From: Burkholderia sp. USMB20 | Lineage (GTDB): Bacteria; Pseudomonadota; Gammaproteobacteria; Burkholderiales; Burkholderiaceae | Length of the DNA stretch: 64,000 nucleotides | NCBI RefSeq assembly: GCF_000949135.2 | Contig: NZ_JTAN02000019.1 | Coordinates: forward strand, 1,109,365-1,173,364 | Reading direction: 5' to 3' | In this document: piece by piece, positions 38,237 through 50,422 of the stretch | How positions within the stretch are numbered: position 1 is the first letter of the stretch | Layout: each line of letters begins with the position of its first letter | Notes under the pieces: generated by a model | The model's input: only the letters and a program-made list of their open reading frames with translations | The model's database searches: none | Told to the model about the DNA's origin: nothing | Position numbers and translations under genes: made by a program

Positions 38237-39430
38237 TCAGTCAGCCTGCTTGCGCAGGAAAGCCGGGATGTCGTACGTGTCGACACCCTTCTCCTGCAGC
38301 GCCTGCACGTGCGATGCCGCGGTTTCGCGCGAGTTGCGCCACACCGCCGGCGTATCGAGCGCGCCGTAGTCGGCCGTGCTGACGTGCTGCGGCTGCGCAT
38401 AGCCGTGCGAGACGTTCACCGGCTGGTTGTCGGTGCCGGTGCGCAGCAGCGTCATCGGAGCCGATTGCTGCTTCTTCGCCGCCCGGCCCAGACCCGTCGC
38501 CACGACCGTCACGCGCAGCGCATCGCCCATCGCGTCGTCGTACACCGCACCGAAGATCACCGTGGCATCTTCCGCCGCGTAGCTCTTGATCGTGTTCATC
38601 ACTTCGCGCGTTTCCGACAGACGCAGCGAACGGCTCGACGTGATGTTGACCAGCACGCCGCGCGCGCCCGACAGATCGACGCCTTCGAGCAGCGGGCTCG
38701 CCACGGCCTGTTCCGCCGCGAGGCGTGCGCGATCGACGCCGGCGACCGTCGCCGTGCCCATCATCGCCTTGCCTTGCTCGCCCATCACCGTCTTCACGTC
38801 TTCGAAGTCGACGTTCACGAGGCCATCGACATTGATGATTTCGGCAATGCCCGCAACCGCGTTGTTCAACACGTCGTCCGCGCACTGGAAGCACTTGTCC
38901 ATCTCGGCGTCATCGCCCATCACGTCGAACAGCTTGTCGTTCAGGACGACGATCAGCGAGTCGACGTGATCCTCCAGTTGCTGCGAGCCTGCTTCCGCGA
39001 CGCGCATGCGCTTGCCGCCTTCGAATTCGAACGGCTTGCTGACGACACCAACCGTCAGGATGCCCATCTCCTTCGCGATCTGCGCGACCACCGGCGCCGC
39101 GCCCGTGCCCGTGCCGCCACCCATGCCGGCCGTGATGAACACCATGTGCGCGCCACGCAGTGCGTCGGCGATGCGCTCGCGCGCCTCTTCCGCCGCCGCC
39201 TTGCCCATTTCCGGCTTCGCGCCGGCGCCGAGGCCCGTGTTGCCGAGCTGGATCACGGACGGTGCGCGCGCACGCGACAGCGCCTGTGCGTCGGTGTTCA
39301 TCACGATGAAGTCGACGCCCTGCACGCCACGGTTGATCATGTGCTGAACGGCATTGCCGCCAGCGCCGCCAACGCCGACCACCTTGATGATGGTGCCGTT
39401 GGTTTCGGTTTCCAGCATTTCGAATTCCAT
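38237..39430 (-). CDS. ftsZ: Cell division GTPase FtsZ
   Basis: 397 aa from the ATG at 39430, with GGAGG five bases upstream (39441-39437 on the minus strand); an ATG-like start five codons earlier is not needed. The GTP motif GGGTGTG is at 104-110, the T7 synergy loop NVDFED at 206-211, and the C-terminal peptide DIPAFLRKQAD binds FtsA/ZipA/ZapD. FtsZ forms the Z-ring. It is 111 bp after ftsA, the largest gap in ddl-ftsQ-ftsA-ftsZ, so extra promoters there are likely. Confidence 0.98.
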   Translation of the reverse strand: MEFEMLETETNGTIIKVVGVGGAGGNAVQHMINRGVQGVDFIVMNTDAQALSRARAPSVIQLGNTGLGAGAKPEMGKAAAEEARERIADALRGAHMVFITAGMGGGTGTGAAPVVAQIAKEMGILTVGVVSKPFEFEGGKRMRVAEAGSQQLEDHVDSLIVVLNDKLFDVMGDDAEMDKCFQCADDVLNNAVAGIAEIINVDGLVNVDFEDVKTVMGEQGKAMMGTATVAGVDRARLAAEQAVASPLLEGVDLSGARGVLVNITSSRSLRLSETREVMNTIKSYAAEDATVIFGAVYDDAMGDALRVTVVATGLGRAAKKQQSAPMTLLRTGTDNQPVNVSHGYAQPQHVSTADYGALDTPAVWRNSRETAASHVQALQEKGVDTYDIPAFLRKQAD

Positions 39431-39541
39431 TGTTGCCTCCGTCAAGAAAATAGAACTACTCGGCCGTTATTCGGCAGGAGATCGGGCAACCCCCTGTCGC
39501 GCGCCAGCCGCCGGCACCGGCGCGAATTTCGATTCGGTATG

Positions 39542-40774
39542 TCAAAAGTTGCTCAGGAACCATTCCTTCATCCGCGAGAAGATCTGCCCCGCGTTGCCGG
39601 ACTGCACGGCGACCTTGCGGCCGCGCATGCGCTGCGCACTGCCTTCGACCAGCAGGCCCATCGCCGTCGAGTAGCGCGGGTTGCGCACCACGTCGGCGAG
39701 GCCGCCTGCGTATTCCGGCGCGCCGATGCGCACCGGCTTCAGGAAAATGTCTTCGCCGAGCTCGACCATGCCCGGCATCATCGAAGCCCCGCCGGTAATG
39801 ACCACGCCGGAGCTCAGCAGTTCTTCGTAACCCGACTCGCGCACGACCTGCTGCACGAGCGAGAACAGTTCCTCGACGCGCGGCTCGATCACGGCGGCAA
39901 GTGCCTGGCGCGACAGCGTGCGCGGACCGCGTTCGCCGAGGCCCGGCACTTCGACCATCTCGTCCGGATCGGCGAGCGCCTGCTTCGCGATCCCGTAGCC
40001 GACCTTGATGTCTTCCGCGTCCGGCGTCGGCGTGCGCAGCGCCATCGCGATGTCGCTCGTGATCTGGTCGCCGGCGATCGGAATCACTGCGGTGTGGCGG
40101 ATCGCGCCTTCGGCGAAGATCGCGATGTCGGTCGTGCCGCCGCCGACGTCGACCAGCACCACGCCGAGATCCTTCTCGTCTTCAGTCAGCACGGCCAGCG
40201 ACGACGCGAGCGGCTGCAGGATCAGGTCGTTCACTTCCAGCCCGCAGCGGCGCACGCACTTGACGATGTTCTGCGCGGCGCTGACCGCACCGGTCACGAT
40301 GTGCACCTTCACCTCGAGGCGGATCCCGCTCATGCCGATCGGCTCGCGCACGTCTTCCTGGCCGTCGATGATGAATTCCTGCGTGAGGATGTGCAGCACC
40401 TGCTGGTCGGTCGGGATGTTGATCGCCTTCGCGGTCTCGATCACGCGCGCGACGTCGGTCTGCGTGACTTCCTTGTCCTTGATCGCGACCATCCCGCTCG
40501 AGTTGAAGCTGCGGATGTGGCTGCCGGCGATCCCCGTGAACACGTTGGTGATCTTGCAGTCGGCCATCAGCTCGGCTTCCTCGAGCGCGCGCTGGATCGA
40601 CTGCACGGTGGCCTCGATGTTGACCACCACGCCCTTCTTCAGACCTTTCGACTCGCTCTGGCCGAGGCCGATCACCTCGTAATGGCCTTCGCCCTTCAGC
40701 TCGGCGACGATGGCCACCACCTTCGACGTGCCGATGTCGAGGGAAACCAGCAGATCCTTGTAGTCTTTGCTCAT
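39542..40774 (-). CDS. ftsA: Cell division protein FtsA
   Basis: 410 aa from the ATG at 40774 (MSKDYKDLLVSLDIGTSKV). Actin-like ATPase that tethers FtsZ to the membrane. The nucleotide motifs VSLDIGTSKV, VVLVDVGGGTTDIAIF and GVVITGGASMMPGM are present, and the C-terminal amphipathic helix is FSRMKEWFLSNF. The start is 26 bp after ftsQ. Confidence 0.97.
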   Translation of the reverse strand: MSKDYKDLLVSLDIGTSKVVAIVAELKGEGHYEVIGLGQSESKGLKKGVVVNIEATVQSIQRALEEAELMADCKITNVFTGIAGSHIRSFNSSGMVAIKDKEVTQTDVARVIETAKAINIPTDQQVLHILTQEFIIDGQEDVREPIGMSGIRLEVKVHIVTGAVSAAQNIVKCVRRCGLEVNDLILQPLASSLAVLTEDEKDLGVVLVDVGGGTTDIAIFAEGAIRHTAVIPIAGDQITSDIAMALRTPTPDAEDIKVGYGIAKQALADPDEMVEVPGLGERGPRTLSRQALAAVIEPRVEELFSLVQQVVRESGYEELLSSGVVITGGASMMPGMVELGEDIFLKPVRIGAPEYAGGLADVVRNPRYSTAMGLLVEGSAQRMRGRKVAVQSGNAGQIFSRMKEWFLSNF

Positions 40775-40800
40775 AAAGTGCTCTTGCGTGTGATCTCTCG

Positions 40801-41553
40801 TTACTTCTTGCGCTTGTCGGTATCGGTCAGGAACCGCATGCCTGCCGCACGAATCGCGAATCCGTTCGGATAACGCAGGTCCGCGTACTCGATGTCGTTG
40901 CCCCAACGCTCCGTGACAGCCGGCCACGCGGCGACGAGGCGCTGGCTCCGGTCATGCAGCGACTCGCTGTTGCGTTCCTTGCCCAGCTCGACCTGCATGC
41001 CGTTCGACAGCTTCACCGTCCACGCGTAACGCGCCGACAGCGTCACTTCTTCCGGCGCCGCCTTCAGCGGCGCAAACCAGTGCGCGAAGTCGTGATACCG
41101 CGTGACGACTTCCTTCGCACTGCCCTCCGGGCCGTCGAACGCGGGCAATTCCTGATCCAGTTCGCCCTGGTTCGCGGTGAACAGCTCGCCGTCGACGCTC
41201 ACGAGCTGCGCACTGCCCCAGGTCCCGAGCGGTTTGTACTCCTCGAGCGTGACAGCCAGCGCATTCGGCCACACCCGGCGCACGCTCGCGTGGCGCACCC
41301 ACGGCATCTGCTCGAACGCGGCCCGCGCCGCGTCGAGATCGACCGTGAAGAAATTGCCCTTCAGCCGGCCGACCACGCCCGCACGCACCGTCGGCGAGTT
41401 GATGTGCTCGGTGTCGCCATCGATCCGGATTTCGCGCAGCGCGAACGTCGGACGCTGGATCAGCCAGTAGCAGCCGGCCGCCGCCAACACGAGCAGCAAC
41501 AGCGCGTACAGCGCGCTGGCGGCAAGGTTGAGTTGGCGAACGTTGTTCCACAT
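40801..41553 (-). CDS. ftsQ: Cell division protein FtsQ
   Basis: 250 aa. One N-terminal helix (LAASALYALLLLVLAAAGCYW), a POTRA domain (about residues 40-110, LREIRIDGDTEHIN to VTLEEYKPLG) and a FtsQ/DivIB beta domain. It links the Z-ring to FtsB/FtsL in the divisome periplasm. It lies 19 bp after ddl. Confidence 0.95.
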   Translation of the reverse strand: MWNNVRQLNLAASALYALLLLVLAAAGCYWLIQRPTFALREIRIDGDTEHINSPTVRAGVVGRLKGNFFTVDLDAARAAFEQMPWVRHASVRRVWPNALAVTLEEYKPLGTWGSAQLVSVDGELFTANQGELDQELPAFDGPEGSAKEVVTRYHDFAHWFAPLKAAPEEVTLSARYAWTVKLSNGMQVELGKERNSESLHDRSQRLVAAWPAVTERWGNDIEYADLRYPNGFAIRAAGMRFLTDTDKRKK

Positions 41554-41572
41554 ACGTCGTTCCGTTCCTGCG

Positions 41573-42514
41573 TCAGTCGTTGAGCGTAAGCGACAGCACC
41601 TTCACGACCAGCTCCGAATAGCTGATGCCGATCGAGCGCGCCGCCTTCGGCGGCAGCGAGTGGTCGGTCATCCCGGGGGCCGTGTTCACTTCCAGGAAAT
41701 ACGCGTTGCCGGCGGCGTCGAGCATGAAGTCCGCACGGCCCCAGTCGGTGCAGCCGAGCACGTCGAACGCGCGGCGCGCGATGCGCTTCAGTTCCGCTTC
41801 CTGTTCGGCGGGCAGCCCGCACGGAATCAGGTACTGCGTGTCGTCGGCGACATACTTCGCGTGGTAGTCGTAGAACTCGCCGGCCGGCACGATCTTGATC
41901 AGCGGCAGGTCGAGATCGCCGGCGATGCACGCGGTGTATTCGCCGCCGCCTTCGATGCTCTTCTCGACGATCACGATCTTGTCGTGCGTCGCCGCTTCCG
42001 ACAGTGCGGCGGGCAACGCGTCGGCCGTCTTCACCTTCAGCACCGCGACGCTCGAGCCTTCGCTCGCCGGCTTCACGAACAGCGGCAGGCCGAGCTTCGC
42101 GACGATGTCCGTCGCGCGCGCCGCGTAGTCGTCGCCGCGCATCACCGTCTCGAACGGCGGCGTCGGCACGCCCGTCTGCTGCCACACGAGCTTCGTGCGG
42201 AACTTGTCGAGGCCGAGCGCCGAGCCGAGCACGCCGCTGCCCGTGTAGCGGATCCCGTAGAAATCGAGTGCGCCCTGGATCTGGCCGTTCTCGCCGTAGC
42301 CGCCGTGCAGCGCGTTGAATGCGCGCACGAAGCCTTCGTCCTTCAGCGCCGACAGCGGCCGCTCGGCCGGGTCGAACGGATGCGCGTCGACGCCCGCATC
42401 GCGCAGGCCCTGCAGCACGAGGCGGCCCGAGGTGAGCGACACCTCGCGCTCGGCGGATTCGCCGCCGAACAACACCGCCACCTTGCCGAAACGTTTCGGA
42501 TCGATCCCGCTCAT
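41573..42514 (-). CDS. ddl: D-alanine--D-alanine ligase
   Basis: 313 aa. An ATP-grasp ligase that makes D-Ala-D-Ala for the peptidoglycan stem. [14 protein letters not shown] at the start, the ATP region [16 protein letters not shown] and the C-terminal [14 protein letters not shown] are signature motifs. The ATG begins 1 bp after the murC stop. Confidence 0.97.
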   Translation of the reverse strand: MSGIDPKRFGKVAVLFGGESAEREVSLTSGRLVLQGLRDAGVDAHPFDPAERPLSALKDEGFVRAFNALHGGYGENGQIQGALDFYGIRYTGSGVLGSALGLDKFRTKLVWQQTGVPTPPFETVMRGDDYAARATDIVAKLGLPLFVKPASEGSSVAVLKVKTADALPAALSEAATHDKIVIVEKSIEGGGEYTACIAGDLDLPLIKIVPAGEFYDYHAKYVADDTQYLIPCGLPAEQEAELKRIARRAFDVLGCTDWGRADFMLDAAGNAYFLEVNTAPGMTDHSLPPKAARSIGISYSELVVKVLSLTLND

Positions 42515-42515
42515 G

Positions 42516-43909
<1,394 letters not shown>

Positions 43910-43913
<4 letters not shown>

Positions 43914-45013
43914 TGCAGTTTTTCCAGGTTCGCGCCGGCCGCCTTCGCGCAGACACGCGCGACTTCGTCGGTGGCCTCGGGCTTCGCCAGCGAGCGCGAA
44001 CGCTCCGCCATGTCCGCGAGCGACGCCCGCGACTGGCCGCGCAGCCAGTCGGCGAGCAGTTCCGCCGACAGGTCGCGTTGTTGCACCAGCACGGCCGCGC
44101 CCGCATCGGCGAGGAACGCGGCGTTGGTCGTCTGGTGGTCGTCGACCGCGTACGGGAACGGCACGAACAGCGCCGCCACGCCCACCGCCGCGATCTCCGA
44201 CACCGTCATCGCGCCGGAACGGCAGATCACGAGATCCGCCGCCGCGTACGCGCTCGCCATGTCGTCGATGAACGGCACGAGCCGCACGTCTTCGCCGGCC
44301 GCGAAACCGGCCGCTTCGTAATTCGCCTTCAGCGCGTCGATGTGCTTCGCGCCGGCCTGGTGCACGACGCGCGGGCGCTCGTCCGGCGTCAGCAGCGCCA
44401 GCGCGCGCGGCACGACTTCGTTCAGCGCGGCCGCACCGAGGCTGCCGCCGACGACCAGCACGTTCAGCGGGCCGCTGCGCGACGCATAGCGTGCTTTGGG
44501 CGGTTCCGTGTGCGCAAGTTCCGCACGAATCGGGTTGCCGGTCCATTCCGCGTGCGGCAGCGCGCCGGGAAACGCGACGAGCACGCGTTTGGCCAGTTTC
44601 GCGAGCACCTTGTTGGTCAGGCCCGCGATCGAATTCTGTTCGTGCAGCACGAGCGGACGACCCGACAGCGCGGCCATCACGCCCGCCGGGAACGTGATGT
44701 AGCCGCCCATCCCGAGCACGACGTCGGGCCGCACGCGGCGCAGCGCGCCGAGGCTCTGCCAGCATGCGCGCAGCAGGTTGAACGGCAGCGTCAGCTTGGT
44801 CTTCAGGCCCTTGCCGCGCAGTCCGCCGAAGCGCACGTATTCCATCGGAATGCCGTGCTTCGGCACGAGCGTCGCTTCCATCCCGGCCGGATTGCCGAGC
44901 CACACGACGCGCCAGCCCGCCGCTTCCATCCGGTGCGCGACCGCGAGCCCCGGGAACACGTGGCCCCCGGTGCCGCCTGCCATCACCATCAGCGTGCGTC
45001 GCGACGCGGTCAT
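43910..45013 (-). CDS. murG: Undecaprenyl-PP-MurNAc-pentapeptide GlcNAc transferase MurG
   Basis: 367 aa. [17 protein letters not shown] is the lipid-acceptor G-loop; [13 protein letters not shown] and [15 protein letters not shown] are the UDP-GlcNAc motifs. MurG makes lipid II at the inner face of the membrane. Overlaps ftsW by 4 nt. Confidence 0.97.
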
Positions 45014-46293
45014 ACCTTCCCTCCCCGCATCAGTACGCGATTTTCATAATCGACCCGCAGCAGCACCGCGAGCGCGACACAGTTCAGCAGGATGCCCGAG
45101 CCGCCATAGCTCACGAGCGGCAGCGTCAGGCCTTTGGTCGGCAGCAGGCCGAGGTTCACGCCCATGTTGATGAACGTCTGCGCGCCGAACCAGATACCGA
45201 TGCCCTTCGCCGTCAGGCCCGCGAACGTGCGATCGAGCGCGAGCGCCTGGCGGCCGATCTCGAACGCGCGGCGCACGATCCAGTAGAACAGCAGGATCAC
45301 GACCATCACGCCGACAAAGCCGAGTTCCTCGCCGATCACCGCGAGGATGAAGTCGGTATGCGCTTCGGGCAGGTAGTTCAGCTTCTCGACGCTGCCGCCG
45401 AGGCCGACGCCGAACCACTCGCCGCGGCCGAACGCGATCAGCGAATGCGTGAGCTGGTACGCCTTGCCCTGCGCATACCGTTCGTCCCACGGATCGAGAT
45501 ACGCGAAGATCCGCTCGCGACGCCACGGCGACAGCCATACGAGCATCGTGAAGGTGCCGACCGCCGTCGCAACCAGGCCGCCGAACAGCTTGCCGTTCAC
45601 GCCGCCGAGGAACAGCACGCCCATCGCGATCGCGGCGACCACCATGAACGCGCCCATGTCCGGCTCGAGCAGCAGCAGCGCGCCGACGAGACCGACCGCG
45701 AACGCCATCGGCAGAAAGCCTTTCGCGAAGCTCTGCATGTACTCCTGCTTGCGCACCGTGTAGTTCGCCGCGTAGATCGTCACCGCGAGCTTCATGATTT
45801 CCGACGGCTGCATGTTCGTGATGCCGAGCGGAATCCAGCGGCGCGCGCCGTTCACGCCCTTGCCGACGTGCGGGATCAGCACGATCACGAGGCCGACCAG
45901 CGCGATCAGGAAGAGATGCGGCGCGTATTTGTCCCAGGTCGACACCGGCACGCGGAACGCGATCACCGCCGCGATGAACGCGACGACGAGCGACACGCAG
46001 TGGCGCATCAGGAACGCGTAATCGTGATACGACGCGTATTTCGGAGAATCGGGCATCGCGATCGACGCCGAATACACCATCACGACGCCGAGCCCGAGCA
46101 GCGCGATCGCGACCCACAGCAGCGAGTAGTCGAAGTCGAGCATCCGCGAGCGGCTCGGCCGCACGCCGTTGACGACGCTCGCGAGGCCGCCGGTCGCAGC
46201 GCGCGTGGCGGACGCGACGCGGCCGCCGGCGGCATTGCCGCCGGTGTCGCGCCGGTCGTTGAAACGGGAGACGAGGCGATCGGACCAGCTCAT
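45010..46293 (-). CDS. ftsW: Septal peptidoglycan glycosyltransferase FtsW (SEDS)
   Basis: 427 aa. A soluble N-terminus of about 50 residues (basic, Gly/Ala-rich) is followed by about ten helices with SEDS motifs, including the conserved [16 protein letters not shown]. FtsW polymerises lipid II with FtsI. Overlaps murD by 4 nt. Confidence 0.96.
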   Translation of the reverse strand: MSWSDRLVSRFNDRRDTGGNAAGGRVASATRAATGGLASVVNGVRPSRSRMLDFDYSLLWVAIALLGLGVVMVYSASIAMPDSPKYASYHDYAFLMRHCVSLVVAFIAAVIAFRVPVSTWDKYAPHLFLIALVGLVIVLIPHVGKGVNGARRWIPLGITNMQPSEIMKLAVTIYAANYTVRKQEYMQSFAKGFLPMAFAVGLVGALLLLEPDMGAFMVVAAIAMGVLFLGGVNGKLFGGLVATAVGTFTMLVWLSPWRRERIFAYLDPWDERYAQGKAYQLTHSLIAFGRGEWFGVGLGGSVEKLNYLPEAHTDFILAVIGEELGFVGVMVVILLFYWIVRRAFEIGRQALALDRTFAGLTAKGIGIWFGAQTFINMGVNLGLLPTKGLTLPLVSYGGSGILLNCVALAVLLRVDYENRVLMRGGKV

Positions 46294-47813
46294 GGCGTCG
46301 CTCCTTTGTCGATGGCGACTTCATCCACCGCCGCGCGGAACACCTCCGCGCGATGGGCGTAGTTCCTGAACATGTCGAGGCTCGCGCACGCGGGCGACAG
46401 CAGCACCGCATCGCCCGGCTCGGCGAGCTCGGCGGCGGCACGCACCGCGCCTTCGAGCGTCGCGTGGTCCGCGAGCGGCACGCCGGTTTCGGCGAGCGTG
46501 TCGCGAATCGCCGGCGCGTCGCGGCCGATCAGCATCACCGCACGACACCAGCGCGCGACCGGCGCGACCAGCGGCGCGAAATCCTGCCCCTTGCCGTCGC
46601 CGCCGGCGATCAGCACGATCTTCTGCGCGAGCCCGTCGAGCGCGGCCACCGTCGCGCCGACGTTCGTTCCCTTGCTGTCGTCGACGTAGTCCACGTCGTC
46701 GATCGTCGCGATCACTTCGACGCGATGCGCCTCGCCGCGGTATTCGCGCAGCGCGTGCAGCAGCGGCGCTGCGGCCAAGTCGATCGCACGCGCGAGCGCG
46801 AACGCGGCCAGCGCGTTCGCCGCGTTGTGCAGCCCGCGGATGCGCAGCGCGTCGACCGGCATCAGGCGCTTCTGCGCGATGTCGGGCGTATGCGCGCCGT
46901 CGCGCTTGCGCCGGCGGGTCGTCGTCGTTTCGTCCGGCGCGTCGCGGTCGACCGCTTCGACCAGCCACGCGATACCGTTATCGCGCGACAGCCCGTAGTC
47001 GCCGTCCTGCACCGGTTCGTTCAGCCCGAACGTGACCGTGCGCGCCGCATCGGCCGCGCCGGCAGCCGGCGCGAACTTCATCACGGCCGCATCGTCGCGG
47101 TTGAGCACGCGCGTCGTCGTCGCGCCGAAGATCCGGCCCTTCGCGGCCGCATACGCGTCGAAGCTGCCGTGCCAGTCGAGGTGATCCTGCGTGATGTTGA
47201 GAATCGCGGCCGCGTCGGGCGCGAACGTGCGCGCCGTCTCGAGCTGGAAGCTCGACAGTTCGAGCACCCAGACGTCGGGCAGCGCCGTCTCGTCGATCGC
47301 GCCCGCGAGCCGGTCGAGCATCGCCGGGCTGATGTTGCCGGCGACGGCGACCTTCTTGCCCGAACGCCGGCACAGCAGGCCCGTCAGGCTCGTCGTCGTG
47401 GTCTTGCCGTTGGTGCCGGTGATCGCGAGCACCTTCGGCTGGTAGCCGCTCGTGCCGAGCGCGCGCAGCGCCTGCGCGAAGAATTCCAGTTCGCCCCAGA
47501 CCGCGATCGCGCGCTCGTTCGCGGCCGCGATCAGCGCCGCCAGCGCCGGTTCGAGCGGCGACAGGCCGGGGCTCAGCCCGACGATCTCGACGCCGCCGTC
47601 GAGCAGCGCGGGCGTGAACGGCCCGCCGACGAACTCCGCATCGATGCCTTCGGCCTGCAGCGCGGCAAGGTTCGGCGGCGCCTCGCGGGTATCGGCAATA
47701 CGCAGCCGGCACCCGTGCCTCGCGCACCACCGCGCGATCGCGAGACCCGATTCACCGAGCCCCAGTACGAGCACCATCGGCCGCTGCCGATCTCCAAACA
47801 TCTCGCCAGACAT
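46290..47813 (-). CDS. murD: UDP-N-acetylmuramoylalanine--D-glutamate ligase MurD
   Basis: 507 aa; the ATG at 47813 or the one four codons later. ATP motif [13 protein letters not shown], then [10 protein letters not shown]. It adds D-Glu. It is longer than E. coli MurD (438 aa), mainly because of an Arg/Thr-rich insertion after the central domain ([17 protein letters not shown]). It is 16 bp after mraY. Confidence 0.96.
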   Translation of the reverse strand: MSGEMFGDRQRPMVLVLGLGESGLAIARWCARHGCRLRIADTREAPPNLAALQAEGIDAEFVGGPFTPALLDGGVEIVGLSPGLSPLEPALAALIAAANERAIAVWGELEFFAQALRALGTSGYQPKVLAITGTNGKTTTTSLTGLLCRRSGKKVAVAGNISPAMLDRLAGAIDETALPDVWVLELSSFQLETARTFAPDAAAILNITQDHLDWHGSFDAYAAAKGRIFGATTTRVLNRDDAAVMKFAPAAGAADAARTVTFGLNEPVQDGDYGLSRDNGIAWLVEAVDRDAPDETTTTRRRKRDGAHTPDIAQKRLMPVDALRIRGLHNAANALAAFALARAIDLAAAPLLHALREYRGEAHRVEVIATIDDVDYVDDSKGTNVGATVAALDGLAQKIVLIAGGDGKGQDFAPLVAPVARWCRAVMLIGRDAPAIRDTLAETGVPLADHATLEGAVRAAAELAEPGDAVLLSPACASLDMFRNYAHRAEVFRAAVDEVAIDKGATP

Positions 47814-47829
47814 CCTTGTTACCTTTCCT

Positions 47830-48999
47830 TTACCGCAGCTTGAGGGTGGACAGACCGAACAGGCACAGCATCAGCGTGATGATCCAGAAACGCACCACCA
47901 CCTGCGTTTCCTTCCAGCCGGACAATTCGAAATGGTGATGCAGCGGCGCCATCTTCAGCAGGCGCCGCCCTTCGCCGTAACGCTTCTTCGTGTACTTGAA
48001 CCACGACACCTGCAGCATCACCGACAGCGTTTCCGCGACGAAGATGCCGCCCATGATGAACAGCACGATTTCCTGGCGCACGATCACCGCGACCGTGCCG
48101 AGCGCGCCGCCGAGCGCCAGCGCGCCGACGTCGCCCATGAACACCTGCGCGGGGTGCGTGTTGTACCAGAGGAACGCGAGCCCTGCCCCGCCCATCGCGG
48201 AACAGAAGATCAGCAGTTCACCGGCGCCCGGGATGTGCGGGAACAGCAGGTATTTCGAATAGACCGAGCTGCCCATCACGTACGCGAACACGCCGAGCGA
48301 CCCGCCGACCAGCACGACCGGCATGATCACGAGCCCGTCGAGGCCGTCGGTCAGGTTCACCGCGTTGCTCGCGCCGACGATCACGAAATACGTCAGCACG
48401 ATGAAGCCCCAGACGCCCAGCGGATAGCTGATCGACTTCAGGAACGGCAGCATCAGGTCGGCCCGCGCCGGCAGCCCCATCGACAGGCCGCTCCTCACCC
48501 ACGCCATGAACAGGTCGAACACGCGCACGTTGTTCGCCTCCGACACGCTGAATGCGAGGTAGACCGCCGCGAACAGCCCGATCACCGACTGCCAGAAATA
48601 CTTTTCGCGCGACGACATCCCGCGCGGGTCCTTGTAGACGACCTTGCGGTAGTCGTCGACCCAGCCGATCACGCCGAAGCCGAACGTGACGAGCATGACG
48701 ATCCAGATGAAACGGTTCGTCAGGTCGCCCCACAGCAGCGTCGCGACCGCGATGCCGATCAGGATCAGCACGCCGCCCATCGTCGGCGTGCCGGACTTGA
48801 CGAGATGGCTTTGCGGGCCGTCCTTGCGCACGGCCTGCCCGACCTTCATTTGCGTCAGCTTGCGGATCACCCACGGTCCGCACACGAGCCCGATACCGAG
48901 CGCGGTGATGGTAGCCATCACCGCACGGAACGTCAGGTACGTGAACAAGCGCAAAAAGCTTGCGTCTCCCTGCAGCCATTGCGCCAGCGCCAGCAGCAT
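47830..48999 (-). CDS. mraY: Phospho-N-acetylmuramoyl-pentapeptide transferase MraY
   Basis: 389 aa, about ten helices. The Asp-rich active site includes [15 protein letters not shown] and NLTDGLDGL, and the C-terminal [11 protein letters not shown] loop is conserved. MraY makes lipid I on undecaprenyl phosphate. It is 16 bp after murF. Confidence 0.97.
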
Positions 49000-49015
49000 G
49001 CTTCCTTCCTTCTAC

Positions 49016-50422
49016 TCAGTGTGCGGCGGGCACCGTGCCCGCCGCGGGTTGGTTCGTCAGCGCGTCGACCACGCGCTCCATCTTCATGTACCGCGAGCCC
49101 TTCACGAGCACCGTCGCCCGCGCGCCATAGCCCGCCGCGAGCAGCGCCGTCACCAGCGCGCCGACGTCGCCGAAGTGGCGGGCCGTCTCGCCGTACGCCG
49201 TGCACGCATCGCGCGACGCATCGCCGAGCGCGAACAGCGCATCGATGCCGCGCTCGCGCGCATACGCACCGATCTCCCGGTGAAACGCCGGGCCTTCGTC
49301 GCCGACTTCACCCATGTCGCCGATCACCAGCACGCGCGGCGCCGGATGGGCAGCAAGCACGTCGATCGCCGCACGCATCGAATCGGGGTTCGCGTTGTAC
49401 GTATCGTCGACGACCGTCGCGCCCGCGAGGCTGCCGGCGATCGCCTGCTTCACCTGGAGCCGGCCCTTGACCGGTTCGAACGACTCGAGGCCCTGCTTGA
49501 TCGCCGACAGTTCGACACCCGCGCCCAGCGCCGCGGCCGTCGCGGCCAGCGCGTTGCGCGCGTTGTGCTCGCCGAGCGCACGCAACCGCACCGTGACGGC
49601 GCCAGCCGGCGTGTCGATCGCGAGTTCGCCGCCGTGAAGGCGACCGACGACCTGCGCATCGTTCTGCCGTTCGGCGTCGTGCAGTGCGAAATCGAGGATC
49701 CGGTTGCCGGTCGCCGCGACGCGCCAGATGCCCGCGTACGCATCGTCGGCCGGGAACACCGCGACGCCGTCCGGCGGCAGCGCGTGGATCACGGCCGCGT
49801 GTTCGAGCGCGACGGCTTCGACCGTCGCCATGAATTCCTGGTGTTCGCGCTGCGCGTTGTTGACGAGCGCGACCGTGGGCGCGGTGAGGCGCGCCAGAAC
49901 TTCGGTCTCGCCCGGGTGGTTCATGCCGATCTCGATCACCGCGAGGCGATGCGCGGTCGACAGGCGCAGCAACGTCAGCGGCAGCCCGACGTCGTTGTTC
50001 AGGTTGCCGGCCGTCGCGAGCCGCGCGTCGGTACCGACCGCCGCGGCGAAGATCGACGCGATCATTTCCTTGACGGTCGTCTTGCCGTTGCTGCCCGTCA
50101 CCGCGACGAGCGGCAGCGCGAATCGTTTGCGCCAGCCGTGCGCGAGCGCGCCGAGCGCGGCACGCGTTTCGCCGCCTTCGATCGCCGGCATCGCGAGACC
50201 CGCTGGCACGTGTGCGACGAGCGCCGCCGACGCGCCGCGCGCGGCCACGTCGCCGAGGAAGTCGTGCGCGTCGAAGCGCTCGCCCTTCAGCGCGACGAAC
50301 AGGTCGCCGGGGCCGACCGTGCGGCTGTCCGTCGACACGCGCTCGAACGTGGTGTCCGGATCGCCGTGGACGGTGGCGCCGGGAATCAGGCGGGCGGCTT
50401 CGCCCAGACTGAGCATCGTCAT
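49016..50422 (-). CDS. murF: UDP-MurNAc-tripeptide--D-Ala-D-Ala ligase MurF
   Basis: 468 aa from the ATG at 50422, which overlaps the murE stop by 4 nt. ATP motif VTGSNGKTTVKEM. It adds D-Ala-D-Ala. Earlier in-frame sequence upstream belongs to murE in another frame. Confidence 0.96.
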   Translation of the reverse strand: MTMLSLGEAARLIPGATVHGDPDTTFERVSTDSRTVGPGDLFVALKGERFDAHDFLGDVAARGASAALVAHVPAGLAMPAIEGGETRAALGALAHGWRKRFALPLVAVTGSNGKTTVKEMIASIFAAAVGTDARLATAGNLNNDVGLPLTLLRLSTAHRLAVIEIGMNHPGETEVLARLTAPTVALVNNAQREHQEFMATVEAVALEHAAVIHALPPDGVAVFPADDAYAGIWRVAATGNRILDFALHDAERQNDAQVVGRLHGGELAIDTPAGAVTVRLRALGEHNARNALAATAAALGAGVELSAIKQGLESFEPVKGRLQVKQAIAGSLAGATVVDDTYNANPDSMRAAIDVLAAHPAPRVLVIGDMGEVGDEGPAFHREIGAYARERGIDALFALGDASRDACTAYGETARHFGDVGALVTALLAAGYGARATVLVKGSRYMKMERVVDALTNQPAAGTVPAAH

